Shown here piece after piece: positions 45,945 through 54,553 of a stretch of 64,000 nucleotides of DNA; within the stretch, counting starts at the first letter, position 1, and each line of letters starts with the position of its first letter. The notes under the pieces are model-generated. The model did no database searches. It had not been told where the DNA came from and saw only the letters and a list, made by a program, of their open reading frames with translations. Position numbers and translations under genes: made by a program. Source of the stretch: Lachnospiraceae bacterium (GTDB lineage Bacteria > Bacillota > Clostridia > Lachnospirales > Lachnospiraceae); the NCBI GenBank assembly GCA_017480195.1, contig JAFVBE010000016.1:1-64000 (forward strand), in the 5' to 3' direction.

Positions 45945-46697
45945 TCAGCCCTCCCTTCCAATGAGATTGCTGAATACTTCGCGCATATTTCCCGTCTCAC
46001 TCATTTCCTTCAAATCGTTCACCGTTCCGCTTGCAAGTATCCTGCCCTTATTAATTATAATTATCCTGTCACACAGCTTCTCAGCCTCCTCAAGATAATG
46101 AGTGGAATAAAGCACAGCCTTATTATTAGCCTTCTCCTGAAGCATAAAATCAACTATGGCATTACTGCTTAATATATCCAAGCCAAGAGTCGGCTCATCA
46201 AATATATAAAGTCTCGGATTATGCATAATACATCTTGATATTGATGCTCTCTGAGTCTGACCTGTAGAAAGCTTTTCAATCCTGTTATCTATGAAACTAT
46301 CCATATCAAGAACCTTCGATACAGCGTCAATGCGAATCTTTATCTCAGCATCACTCATACCATATATATTGCCCGCTATTTCAAGAAGTTCTCTGGTAGT
46401 AAGCCTTCCATACATCTTAGTGTTGCCTGACAGATATCCGATATTTTTTTTAATCGCTACCGTATCACTTATTATCTCGTTATTGTTATATATTGAAATT
46501 TCGCCTGATGTCGGCTTCATAAGATTTCCGAGCATACGAAGCAGCGTAGTCTTGCCTGCACCATTTGGTCCGATTATTCCGACTATCTCACCGCTTCTTA
46601 CCTCTAAAGATATATCGTCAACAGCATTAAAGCTTGTCTTTACATTATTTTTTTCATTTCTGACAAATGTTTTTACAAGATGCTTTGCTTCAAGCAC
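45945..46697 (-). CDS. ABC transporter ATP-binding protein, NatA-like
   Basis: 250 residues. Walker A GPNGAGKTTLL, the Q-loop region GYLSGNTKMYGRL, ABC signature KLSTGQTQRASIS, and Walker B LYIFDEPTLGLD are intact. It powers the fused permease-protease encoded two bases downstream. It starts 16 bases after the stop of the hydrolase-methyltransferase fusion, so all three are probably one operon. Confidence 0.93.
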   Translation of the reverse strand: MLEAKHLVKTFVRNEKNNVKTSFNAVDDISLEVRSGEIVGIIGPNGAGKTTLLRMLGNLMKPTSGEISIYNNNEIISDTVAIKKNIGYLSGNTKMYGRLTTRELLEIAGNIYGMSDAEIKIRIDAVSKVLDMDSFIDNRIEKLSTGQTQRASISRCIMHNPRLYIFDEPTLGLDILSSNAIVDFMLQEKANNKAVLYSTHYLEEAEKLCDRIIIINKGRILASGTVNDLKEMSETGNMREVFSNLIGREG

Positions 46698-46713
46698 AGC
46701 CTACACCCCTAAC

Positions 46714-48420
46714 TTACACAACTAATTCATATGATTCGCTGCCTAACTTAACATGAACCATCTTATGATTATAGGTAATCTTATTATATTTAGCATGAAG
46801 CTTTGTGCCAAGCTTGAGCTTCGTATCTTTTGGAAGGTACTTCATAACCGGTTCTTCTTCCATTATCCTATAATTAGACTGCCATTTACTGAACAGCTTC
46901 TGTGTATCATTTATGTAAAACCGTTTTTTCTTCTGTATAAAAACATTCTCTTTATAAAACAGGTTCATCTCAAAGGTTGTTCCAGATGAAGCTATGGAGA
47001 ATACAAGCTCAGCGCCCGGAAATCTGTCGGATATTTTATTTATAAGATTATGCACATCGTTCTTTCTCATATACGATAGTGTATAATTACATATAAATAA
47101 TACGCCATGGTTTCTCTTACAGGAAATCTCCTCAATCCATGAAAAGTCAGTCATACTTCTTCCTATGGTAGTCTCGCGTTCACGCTCTCCGTACATCTCA
47201 CGCCTGACAGACATTATATTATGCGTATCGACATTATACCACTGTATTCTGCCGTTATCCACCCTCTTGAACATATTATCCAGGCGACAGCCCAGGTTAA
47301 TAATTGTACAATATGGGAATTTCATAATAAACTGTCTAACCTTATCATCACAGGCGGCAACAGTTGTTGCAAGCACAAGATTATTGTATTCGCTAAGATG
47401 CGTATTAATCTTTGAGAAATCAAATTTATGCTCATATATGAATTTGGAAGCCCATTCGTCCTTTATTATATCAGGATATTTCTTCGTCCAGTCAGATAAA
47501 AGCTTAAGGATATATAAATCCTGCAAAGAATTGTCATAACCTTCTCCGATAACATCCTCAAGGTAACGCACGGCATTCTTCTGTGAATAATTGCTTTCAT
47601 ATATCATAAAATCATGGAAACCTTCTTCAAATTCGAAAAATCTGATTTTTATTCCCTGCGCCTTCGCCTTATTATAAAAAGCTCTTGCATAGCAGTTCGC
47701 CATATCATCAACAGAAGAAAAAATAATAACATCATCACACAAATCCGTATAATCACCGTAAAAAGGGCTTGTATAATCTGTCTTTACAGCATAATCCTTA
47801 ACCCAGTAGGTATTGAGAAAATCCTTAACATTCTGATTGTAGTATATCCTTCCGCCTCTGTCTATGGTGTTATCTATTATCTCCTCAATGTCCTTATCAA
47901 AAAACTCCGTATCTATAAGCGGGGAAAGCATAATAAGCTTGTCAGGTTTTCTCAAGCCCTCCTGCCATGCAAGCATAGCAAGTGAAAGTGCAAGACCGGC
48001 ACCGGAGGAATCTCCCATAAGGATTATCTTCTCTACATCCATACCCATTGCAAAATCCGAATATGCCTTGCATAACATCTTAAATGTATCTCCACAGCTA
48101 TTCTCAGGTGCTATGGGATACATTGGCACGAATAAACCACATCCGAATTTTACAGCTAATCGGGATATGAAATCCCATTGCTCACTATCTATATTCTGAC
48201 ACATACCACCGCCATAAATATACACGATATATGTCTCATTAAAATCATTTTTCGGAATCATTCTATAGCTGACAAAATCTGACTCTCTGAATTCATCGAC
48301 AGTAAACTGCTTCGCGATTTTTTCAGGGATTTTATTGGTATACTTTTTTCTTTCATTTAAAATAACTTTTTCTATACCCTCTTTATTAAGTTTTGCCATT
48401 TTAACTGAGATTTTTTTCAT
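46714..48420 (-). CDS. Alpha/beta-hydrolase fused to a leucine-carboxyl-methyltransferase-like domain
   Basis: 568 residues in one frame. The first 290 match the hormone-sensitive-lipase type: oxyanion YGGG (68-72, Tyr replacing the usual His), GDSSGAG (136-142) with the nucleophile Ser, SSVDDMANC, and EEGFHDFM supplying Asp and His. The second half (about 310-568) resembles LCM/TcmP methyltransferases: CTIINLGCRLDNMF near 370, WYNVDTHNIMSVRREMY, and FICNYTLSYM. Such a fusion could make and break an ester or methyl ester. The substrate is unknown; neighbours are an ABC exporter and an LCP protein, so an envelope or small-molecule role is possible. Confidence 0.82.
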   Translation of the reverse strand: MKKISVKMAKLNKEGIEKVILNERKKYTNKIPEKIAKQFTVDEFRESDFVSYRMIPKNDFNETYIVYIYGGGMCQNIDSEQWDFISRLAVKFGCGLFVPMYPIAPENSCGDTFKMLCKAYSDFAMGMDVEKIILMGDSSGAGLALSLAMLAWQEGLRKPDKLIMLSPLIDTEFFDKDIEEIIDNTIDRGGRIYYNQNVKDFLNTYWVKDYAVKTDYTSPFYGDYTDLCDDVIIFSSVDDMANCYARAFYNKAKAQGIKIRFFEFEEGFHDFMIYESNYSQKNAVRYLEDVIGEGYDNSLQDLYILKLLSDWTKKYPDIIKDEWASKFIYEHKFDFSKINTHLSEYNNLVLATTVAACDDKVRQFIMKFPYCTIINLGCRLDNMFKRVDNGRIQWYNVDTHNIMSVRREMYGERERETTIGRSMTDFSWIEEISCKRNHGVLFICNYTLSYMRKNDVHNLINKISDRFPGAELVFSIASSGTTFEMNLFYKENVFIQKKKRFYINDTQKLFSKWQSNYRIMEEEPVMKYLPKDTKLKLGTKLHAKYNKITYNHKMVHVKLGSESYELVV

Positions 48421-48452
48421 TCTCTGACTCCACTTATTAACACATTCTTAAT

Positions 48453-49571
48453 CTATTGAAATGATTGCGGAACAACCGTAATTGGCTGTTCTCCTACTCC
48501 GGTCTCCCCGCTTATTACGGCACTAATATTCTGCACATTCACAGTCGGTACATAACCTGTCTCATTGAATAAATATCCATGCAATGCAGATACATTTGCA
48601 GACAGATTGGCAGGAACTAAAATCGCTCCCTTCGTCTCATGTGTCATAGGTGTATAGGCAAAAGGGAAGCCGACCGTATCCACAATCTTATAGTCAAATA
48701 TTGATTTTGCCAGTTCCTTGATTTCATCCTCAGTAAGACTTGTTGCTATCTCAGGGAACACATCATCAATTATATTGTCAATAGTAGAAATATCCGAGCT
48801 TTTAGCCTTCTGAAACATCTTGGATAGTACATCTCTTTGTCTCTCAGTCCTCGTTATATCTCCCTGGTCTGTGCTTCTGATACGCGCATATGCAGTTGCC
48901 TGAGTACCATTTAACAGCAGATCTCCTGTCGTGAACACTCCATCCGAATATATCCCGGTCACTGAAATCTGCTCGGCAATCGCCATATTAAGTACGGGAA
49001 GCTCATTATCTTCAACATGCACGGTTATTCCTCCCAAATCATCTATAGCTTTTGTTAGTCCCAGGAAATTAACCGTCACAAAATCCGTTATCTGCAAATC
49101 GAGGTTAGCATTCAAGGTTTTAATTGCAAGCTGAGGTCCGCCATATGCGTATGCCGCATTAACCTTAGTCGTAATCGGCGATTCACTTTCAACCTCCAAA
49201 AATGTATCTCTATACACTGATACAATCTTAACCTCTTTGGTATCATTATTAATATTTACAATCATTATAGAGTCACTTCTGTTACCTTCTCCAAGATTAG
49301 TAACATCTCTTGAGTCTATGCCAAATATGGCTATGGTCTTATACTGCTGCTGAACTTCTTCATTGATCCCCTCATTAATAGCCAAATCCTCTTCATCTAT
49401 CTCTACCTTATTTATCTTCTCTATCTTGGAATCTGTATAATAAATCCAATATCCCACAAGCATAACTGCGAAAATAATTATTTCTATAAAAAATGCAAGC
49501 ACCCATTTTAAAACGGACTCAGACCTTTTACTATTGCCTTTTCCCGTATTTTTTTTATTATTTTTACTCAT
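48453..49571 (-). CDS. LCP-family (LytR-CpsA-Psr) glycopolymer transferase
   Basis: 372 residues with one N-terminal helix (LAFFIEIIIFAVMLVGYWI). The LCP domain holds FGIDSR, RSDSIMIVNI, VSVYRDTFLEVE, KVNAAYAYGG, and ATAYARIRSTDQGDITRTERQ, which carry the Arg and Asp residues for the lipid pyrophosphate. These enzymes attach teichoic acid or capsule polymers to peptidoglycan. The tail (residues 330-372) is low complexity. It is upstream of the hydrolase fusion, 32 bases apart. Confidence 0.93.
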   Translation of the reverse strand: MSKNNKKNTGKGNSKRSESVLKWVLAFFIEIIIFAVMLVGYWIYYTDSKIEKINKVEIDEEDLAINEGINEEVQQQYKTIAIFGIDSRDVTNLGEGNRSDSIMIVNINNDTKEVKIVSVYRDTFLEVESESPITTKVNAAYAYGGPQLAIKTLNANLDLQITDFVTVNFLGLTKAIDDLGGITVHVEDNELPVLNMAIAEQISVTGIYSDGVFTTGDLLLNGTQATAYARIRSTDQGDITRTERQRDVLSKMFQKAKSSDISTIDNIIDDVFPEIATSLTEDEIKELAKSIFDYKIVDTVGFPFAYTPMTHETKGAILVPANLSANVSALHGYLFNETGYVPTVNVQNISAVISGETGVGEQPITVVPQSFQ

Positions 49572-49691
49572 AGGTTTTACCTCATTGTACTTAAAATAAA
49601 ATTTCTCTATCTGATATATGATAACTTATTATAAGAAAAAATACAACAATTAATTCGTGTCTTAAGACTCTGTAAAAGCTTTAAAAGTAAT

Positions 49692-49720
49692 TTGACATTT
49701 TATATGTATTAGGCTAAAAT
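49692..49720 (+). promoter_or_regulatory. Promoter of the unknown-protein/RT unit
   Basis: TTGACA (49692-49697), 17-base spacer, TAAAAT (49715-49720), 50 bases before the ATG at 49771. It gives the two-gene unit its own transcription, divergent from the LCP gene. Confidence 0.75.
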
Positions 49721-49770
49721 ATTTTATATGCAAAATTATTTTTGTAAATAGATTTTAACGAGGGAAAACT

Positions 49771-50310
49771 ATGGGACTTTTCGATAATATTTTAAAAACT
49801 GCAGCTAAATCAATTGATAATGCCATAGGCAACGGCAGCCATGATTTTACGGATTTAGCTAACAAGGCTTTTCAAGCCAAGGATGAGGCTATATATGGCA
49901 CACCTTCCCAAAATTCAGGACAGACTGTTCAAACTCCCGTTCAGACAGCACCTGCTAAGCCAAAGATACCTTTCAAAGATAAGCTTACCGAAATAGTATC
50001 AGGTTTGGGATATAGTATTGAGACTAATATTTCACCGGCAGTGATTGAGTCTTTCGCCGGCAGAGAGATATATACCAGAGGTGGCAATTATGCTGCTCCT
50101 GATAATATTTCTTATGGTATTGTGTCAAATGGGGCTACAGTATTATACATACGCCTTTGGCGCGATTACAGCGTATATGACCACGCTGCCAACCGACAGA
50201 TAAAGGTCTATTGCGACCGTAACGGAATCAAGATGTTAGATTTCTTTGATTACCTTCCTAATGAAACAGACTATATGACCGACAGAATAAAAAAGACATT
50301 AGCAATTTAA
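49771..50310 (+). CDS. Unknown 179-residue protein upstream of the reverse transcriptase
   Basis: An amphipathic N-terminus (MGLFDNILKTAAKSIDNAIG) leads to a Gln/Pro/Thr-rich linker (residues 50-70) and a compact C-terminal domain of about 105 residues: PFKDKLTEIVSGLGYSIETN, REIYTRGGNYAAPDNISYGI, TVLYIRLWRDYSVYDHAANR and a helix ending DRIKKTLAI. No known family recognised and no nuclease motif evident. The stop is followed within seven bases by the left arm of the structured leader of the RT gene. It shares the RT promoter; partnership with the RT is inferred. Confidence 0.7.
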   Translation: MGLFDNILKTAAKSIDNAIGNGSHDFTDLANKAFQAKDEAIYGTPSQNSGQTVQTPVQTAPAKPKIPFKDKLTEIVSGLGYSIETNISPAVIESFAGREIYTRGGNYAAPDNISYGIVSNGATVLYIRLWRDYSVYDHAANRQIKVYCDRNGIKMLDFFDYLPNETDYMTDRIKKTLAI

Positions 50311-50316
50311 TTTGAT

Positions 50317-50464
50317 GAAAAGAAAGAGAAATGCACATTCGCTGCGTCCATGATGGGTGAAGCATATTCTTATTACTAAGCTTTATGGACAGCTAAGGAT
50401 ATGTTCAATCCTGTAGAAATCAAGCACGCTTTGATTTCTTTCAAAGTTTTTTCTCTTTCTTTTT
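50317..50464 (+). ncRNA. Candidate structured RNA leader of the RT gene
   Basis: GAAAAGAAAGAGAAA (50317-50331) is complementary to TTTCTCTTTCTTTTT (50450-50464), 14 Watson-Crick pairs plus one G-T. Enclosed are GCTG-(CG)-TCCAT (50341-50351) pairing with ATGGACAGC (50385-50393), with AAGC/GCTT inside its loop; AGGAT/ATCCT (50396-50400 with 50408-50412); and GAAATCAA/TTGATTTC (50416-50423 with 50431-50438). The outer pairing recalls the a1/a2 closure of retron RNAs, but the RT lacks retron signatures at the right positions. It may be a template, a guide or an mRNA control element. Confidence 0.55.
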
Positions 50465-50487
50465 TATTTTGGAGAAAATATACGAAT

Positions 50488-51744
50488 ATGAGCATCTTAA
50501 ACGAACTTTATAATAAAAATCTGTGGAACGATTTTCTGCAATATAAGCTATTGCATCATAATCTGTCAAAATCTGAAGCAGATGATATTGCTGAATATAT
50601 AAATAGCGAGAGATATCTGTCTGTGCTTGATCCAATTTCCAATAACAGCTTTGTTCCTCCGCTTCCATATAAGAAGGAGATAAACAAGGATGGTACAAGC
50701 AAAAAAAGAATTGTATATTCGTATCCGCAGGATTTTAATATCTTTTTGAAAATCATAGCATACATGTTATATAAATACGATTATCACTTCTGTGAAAACT
50801 GCTACGCCTTTCGCAAGAATTACGGTGTCAAGGACGCGGTATCTCGTATCAAAAGTATAGACAGACTATCAGAAAAATATTGCCTTAAAGTAGATATTCA
50901 CAATTATTTTAACTCAATTGATACAGAGCTATTATTGAAAAAACTTGAATTTATGCAAACTGATGATGAACCGCTATATCATTTTTTAAAGACCTTACTT
51001 ACAGAGGACAAGGCAATCACAGGAAAATTAAACGACAGGAACACACTCGCAGCCACTGCTGGGAAAAATAAGGATATTTCAGTTATAACAGAAAAAAGAG
51101 GAGCTATGGCCGGCACCCCTATCTCACCTTTTTTAGCTAATATATATATGTCCGATGTTGATAAGTATTTTTACGATAGAGGTATAATTTATTTCAGGTA
51201 CTCTGATGATATATTGATTATGACAGACAGCATGAATGAATTAAATGCCTATAAGGACATACTTTATAATGAAGTTGAGGAACATAAGCTGTCACTAAAT
51301 CCTGCTAAGGTACACATATATATGCCGGGAGAGACTTGTGATTTCTTAGGTTTTTCATATAATGGCAATGGCATCATAGATATAGCCGAGCATACCAAGA
51401 AGAAGATAAAGGATAAAATCCGCCGTAAGGCACACGCCCTTAGAAGATGGAGTGAGCAAAAGGAACTCTCTTATGACAAGGCTGCAAAGGGGTTTATAAA
51501 TGCAATGAATCACAAATTCTTCGACAATGGCGGTTCTAATGATTTTTCATGGTGCAGATTTTATTGTCCAATACTTACAACTGATGCAGGGCTTAAGGAG
51601 ATTGATCAATATATGCAGCAGTACATACGCTACTGTGTGACAGGCAGACATTATAAGGGCAATTATAAGATAAGTTATGCTCAGATGAAGGAATGGGGCT
51701 ACAGAAGCCTTGTGAACGAATATTACAAGGGCAAACAGAAATAA
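50488..51744 (+). CDS. Free-standing reverse transcriptase
   Basis: 418 residues from the ATG at 50488 (GGAG 13 bases upstream); an earlier ATG at 50401 lies inside the structured leader and is judged unlikely. RT motifs in order: KEINKDGTSKKRIVY (RT1), CYAFRKNYGVKDAVSRI (RT2), LKVDIHNYFNSID with the first Asp (RT3), RGAMAGTPISPFLANIYM (RT4, Ala-Gly instead of Gln-Gly), FRYSDDILIM (RT5), LSLNPAKVHIY, CDFLGFSYNG. A thumb-like C-terminus ends MKEWGYRSLVNEYYKGK. There is no intron-encoded HNH domain or intron RNA. It may belong to the group-II-like or unknown-group RTs; the exact class cannot be set. Confidence 0.9.
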   Translation: MSILNELYNKNLWNDFLQYKLLHHNLSKSEADDIAEYINSERYLSVLDPISNNSFVPPLPYKKEINKDGTSKKRIVYSYPQDFNIFLKIIAYMLYKYDYHFCENCYAFRKNYGVKDAVSRIKSIDRLSEKYCLKVDIHNYFNSIDTELLLKKLEFMQTDDEPLYHFLKTLLTEDKAITGKLNDRNTLAATAGKNKDISVITEKRGAMAGTPISPFLANIYMSDVDKYFYDRGIIYFRYSDDILIMTDSMNELNAYKDILYNEVEEHKLSLNPAKVHIYMPGETCDFLGFSYNGNGIIDIAEHTKKKIKDKIRRKAHALRRWSEQKELSYDKAAKGFINAMNHKFFDNGGSNDFSWCRFYCPILTTDAGLKEIDQYMQQYIRYCVTGRHYKGNYKISYAQMKEWGYRSLVNEYYKGKQK

Positions 51745-51781
51745 AAACAAATAAGCATAAAGGCGGTCATTATCGCATTAG

Positions 51782-51834
51782 CTTGCCAAATAAGCACTTC
51801 GTGCTTGCTTGGCTCACTTTATTATGGTATACTA
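51782..51834 (+). promoter_or_regulatory. Hairpin and promoter before the GT2 gene
   Basis: GCCAAATAAGCAC/GTGCTTGCTTGGC stem around TTC at about 51783-51813 may end the RT transcript. TTGCTT, a 17-base spacer and TATACT with an extended TGG follow, about 30 bases before the ATG at 51865. Confidence 0.5.
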
Positions 51835-51864
51835 CGACTTAGTTTAAATATGGTGGAATAATAA

Positions 51865-52641
51865 ATGGAATCGAATTTAAAAGACAATAAGGATATAGTA
51901 ATAAGTGATGAACTTAATAATGCAGATAAGTATTATCTATGTGTCATTATGCCGGCATATAATGAGGGTATGCACATAAGAGAAAATCTTCTTAAGGCAT
52001 CACATATAATATCAGGATTTGTACACAACTATAAAATCATTGTAGTAGACGACGGCAGTTCAGACAATACCCGTGAGGAGATAATCTACGCTTCTGCAAG
52101 GGATTCTAAAATCTCATATATAAGCTATAGTCCAAATCAGGGCAAGGGTAAAGCTATTGAAAAGGGCGTTGAATATGCCAACGCCAATTATATTGCATTT
52201 CTTGACTCCGATTTAGAGCTTAATCCTATCATGCTCAAAAACTTCCTAAGAGCTATGATAGATGAGAAGGCAGATATCGTCATAGGCTCAAAACTTCATA
52301 AGGATTCAAGGCTTGAATATCCACTCATGAGAAGGATTATGAGCATAGGATATTTTTTAACCCTTAAGCTTATGTTCCGACTTGATATCAAGGATACCCA
52401 GACAGGAATCAAGCTTTTCAAGGCACCTGTCATTAAATCCTTATGCAATAATATGATAACATACGGATATGCTTTTGATATAGAAATTCTTGCCAAAGCA
52501 AATAAAGCAGGTTGCAAAATCATTGAAATGCCAATTGAACTAAAATTCAAACGCGAGAGAAAAGAAAAATCCCGCATATCCTTAAAAACCAGTATAAAGG
52601 TATTTAAGGATACGCTAAGGATAAAAAAAGAAATGAATTGA
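51865..52641 (+). CDS. Family 2 glycosyltransferase, polyprenyl-phosphate-sugar synthase-like
   Basis: 258 residues. CVIMPAYNEGMHI, IIVVDDGSSDNT, and AFLDSDLELNPI (DxD-type) form the GT-A nucleotide-sugar site. The QTGIKLF element and RISLKTSIKVFKD tail recall dolichyl-phosphate-glucose/mannose synthases such as DPM1-like proteins. It lacks membrane helices, so it would work at the inner face of the membrane. It lies 22 bases upstream of the FkbM gene and probably shares its transcript. Confidence 0.9.
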   Translation: MESNLKDNKDIVISDELNNADKYYLCVIMPAYNEGMHIRENLLKASHIISGFVHNYKIIVVDDGSSDNTREEIIYASARDSKISYISYSPNQGKGKAIEKGVEYANANYIAFLDSDLELNPIMLKNFLRAMIDEKADIVIGSKLHKDSRLEYPLMRRIMSIGYFLTLKLMFRLDIKDTQTGIKLFKAPVIKSLCNNMITYGYAFDIEILAKANKAGCKIIEMPIELKFKRERKEKSRISLKTSIKVFKDTLRIKKEMN

Positions 52642-52663
52642 TTTTCAAAACAGGAGATTTAGT

Positions 52664-53656
52664 ATGAAAAATTATAGTAATATAGACGATTTAATTACCG
52701 AATTAAACAATGGAACATTTAACACTCCTAATACTATAAATCGAAAAAAAATGATTTTTGTTCCTGTAATCAAAGAAATACCTAAAAGGATAAAAATGCA
52801 AAATACAGATTATAAGCATAATAAAATATCCGGAATTCCTGTTATCAGAAATATTATTGTCGGTTTGGAAATTTTGCGTCAGCTTCGCTGGCTTAATATG
52901 GTATATCCGCAAAAAAGATGTGATAATTATGTATGTGATACAAAAGAAGAATTATTGAATCATGCAGATGAATATAAGGAGGCATTTGCTCTTTTTGATG
53001 ATAAATCTAAAAGAATATATTTGGATCTCTTATGCCTCAGACTTACAGGAGACTTTAATTATGTAATTCCACATTATAAATTAAGCCCTCAATATTTATC
53101 TGATAGAATAAAATGGAAGAATAGCCCTAATATTGTAGATGCAGGCGGTTATATCGGCGATACGCTTATGTCTTTTTTGAGTGCAGGTATCATACCTGGC
53201 AAATACCAGATATATGAATTAGAAGCTAAAAATTACAAACATTTAGTTAAAAATATTAATAAAGCCAGAAAGCTAGGTGTAAAAGTACGAGCCACAAAGA
53301 AAGGGCTTTATTCAGAGAATAAGACCTTATATTTCGTTCCAAAACGTGACAGCAGTCAGATAGTTGATTATGAAACACCTGATAAAATCGATGTTGTTAA
53401 ATTAGATTCTGATTTAAAAATTATCCCTGATTTTATCAAAATGGATATCGAGGGTTCTGAAGTCGAAGCATTAAAAGGAAGTGCCGAAGTAATAAAAAAA
53501 TATTCTCCGACACTCGCTATTTGTATATATCATTTGAAAGATGATTTTAGAAAAATACCTTTACTTATAAAAGAAATCAATCCAAACTATAAATATTTTT
53601 GGATAGAGCATTATCAATTAGGATATAACGAAACTGTATTATATGCATCCATATAA
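52664..53656 (+). CDS. FkbM-family methyltransferase
   Basis: 330 residues. The N-terminal 150 are family-variable. The SAM-binding core begins IVDAGGYIGDTLMSF, continues QIYELEAKNYKHLVKNI, and has the FkbM hallmark FIKMDIEGSEVEALKG and SPTLAICIYHLKDDFRKI. Such enzymes methylate sugars or lipids in envelope pathways. It follows a GT2 gene, so a glycan target is plausible. Three bases separate its stop from the convergent hflC stop. Confidence 0.9.
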   Translation: MKNYSNIDDLITELNNGTFNTPNTINRKKMIFVPVIKEIPKRIKMQNTDYKHNKISGIPVIRNIIVGLEILRQLRWLNMVYPQKRCDNYVCDTKEELLNHADEYKEAFALFDDKSKRIYLDLLCLRLTGDFNYVIPHYKLSPQYLSDRIKWKNSPNIVDAGGYIGDTLMSFLSAGIIPGKYQIYELEAKNYKHLVKNINKARKLGVKVRATKKGLYSENKTLYFVPKRDSSQIVDYETPDKIDVVKLDSDLKIIPDFIKMDIEGSEVEALKGSAEVIKKYSPTLAICIYHLKDDFRKIPLLIKEINPNYKYFWIEHYQLGYNETVLYASI

Positions 53657-53659
53657 TGA

Positions 53660-54553
53660 TTAATCAACACCATACAATATCTGTACAAGCTCAGATTCTT
53701 TGTCAAGTATAAGAGTATTATTATTACCTTTAAGTGACTCCTTTAAGGCATCAAGTCCTCTTATATAATTATAGAACTCTGCCTTGTCTTCGTCATTATA
53801 GGCTTCTGACAGAATTCTCATATATTCTGCTTCGCCCTCCGCTATAATCTGCTCCGCATCCTTCTCGGCTTCTGCTATGGTTATAGCAACTTCCTTGTCA
53901 GTTTCATTTTTTATAATCTGTGCTTCAGAATTGCCTTGTGCAGTATAGCTTGCCGCAATATTTTCTCTCTCTGATATCATACGCTCATATACTGCAGCTT
54001 TATTATCTTCAGGCAAGTCCAAAGCCTTAATCTCCGCTGTTACAATCGTAATTCCGTATCCTGACATATCAGAATTAGAAGCTGCCGTTATAATTTCAGT
54101 AAGAGCGGTACCCCTTGCAGCTATAACCTCATCCTGAGTCATTGAAGATATTGTATTCTTAGTTGCATTATAGACGGCTGCATCAATACGCTCCTCAGCT
54201 CTTGCATCTACAGCTCCCAAGGTCTTATAATACTTGCTTGGATCAGTCACTTTCCATACTACATAATCATCGGCAATCATAGATTTCTTATCCTTGGTAA
54301 TGACATCGCTTGTAGGTATATCATATACTCTGTTACCACTATACACCTCCTGTATATCATCGACAAAAGGAATTTTAAAATGCAAACCCGCATCTGCTTC
54401 AATCTTCAAAATCTTACCGAATCTTTTCACTATAGCCTGAGAATTATATTGTACTGTATAAAATGAATTAAATATTATCACAAGCAAAAAAAGGATAAAA
54501 ATACCAATAATAATCGGTTTAGTCATTGTCTTCTTCGTCATTTGTTTCGACAT
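53660..54553 (-). CDS. hflC: HflC-like SPFH/band 7 membrane protein
   Basis: About 297 residues from the ATG at 54553, behind AAAAGGAGG nine bases away. One N-terminal helix (KPIIIGIFILFLLVIIFNSF) is followed by the SPFH domain, with IVKRFGKILKIEADAGLHFKIP and RVYDIPTSDVITKD, and a long Ala/Glu-rich coiled coil (about 200-255). With HflK it forms a ring around FtsH protease in bacteria studied. The start overlaps the hflK gene by 35 bases, which suggests translational coupling. Confidence 0.93.
   Translation of the reverse strand: MSKQMTKKTMTKPIIIGIFILFLLVIIFNSFYTVQYNSQAIVKRFGKILKIEADAGLHFKIPFVDDIQEVYSGNRVYDIPTSDVITKDKKSMIADDYVVWKVTDPSKYYKTLGAVDARAEERIDAAVYNATKNTISSMTQDEVIAARGTALTEIITAASNSDMSGYGITIVTAEIKALDLPEDNKAAVYERMISERENIAASYTAQGNSEAQIIKNETDKEVAITIAEAEKDAEQIIAEGEAEYMRILSEAYNDEDKAEFYNYIRGLDALKESLKGNNNTLILDKESELVQILYGVD

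Noticed and set aside
50401..50487. ATG at 50401 as RT start
   Set aside because: It lies in the loop of a hairpin within the leader; the extra 29 residues are translated from the inverted repeats. ATG 50488 has a GGAG upstream, though at a long distance.
50488..51744. RT as a canonical retron RT
   Set aside because: The strings NAMNH and VTG do occur, but both lie after the catalytic YSDD, in the C-terminal part; in retrons NAxxH lies before the catalytic centre and VTG in a different context. The position is wrong, so the matches are taken as chance.
50311..51864. Group II intron around the RT
   Set aside because: No HNH domain, no recognisable domain V hairpin downstream, and the RT has its own promoter and partner gene.
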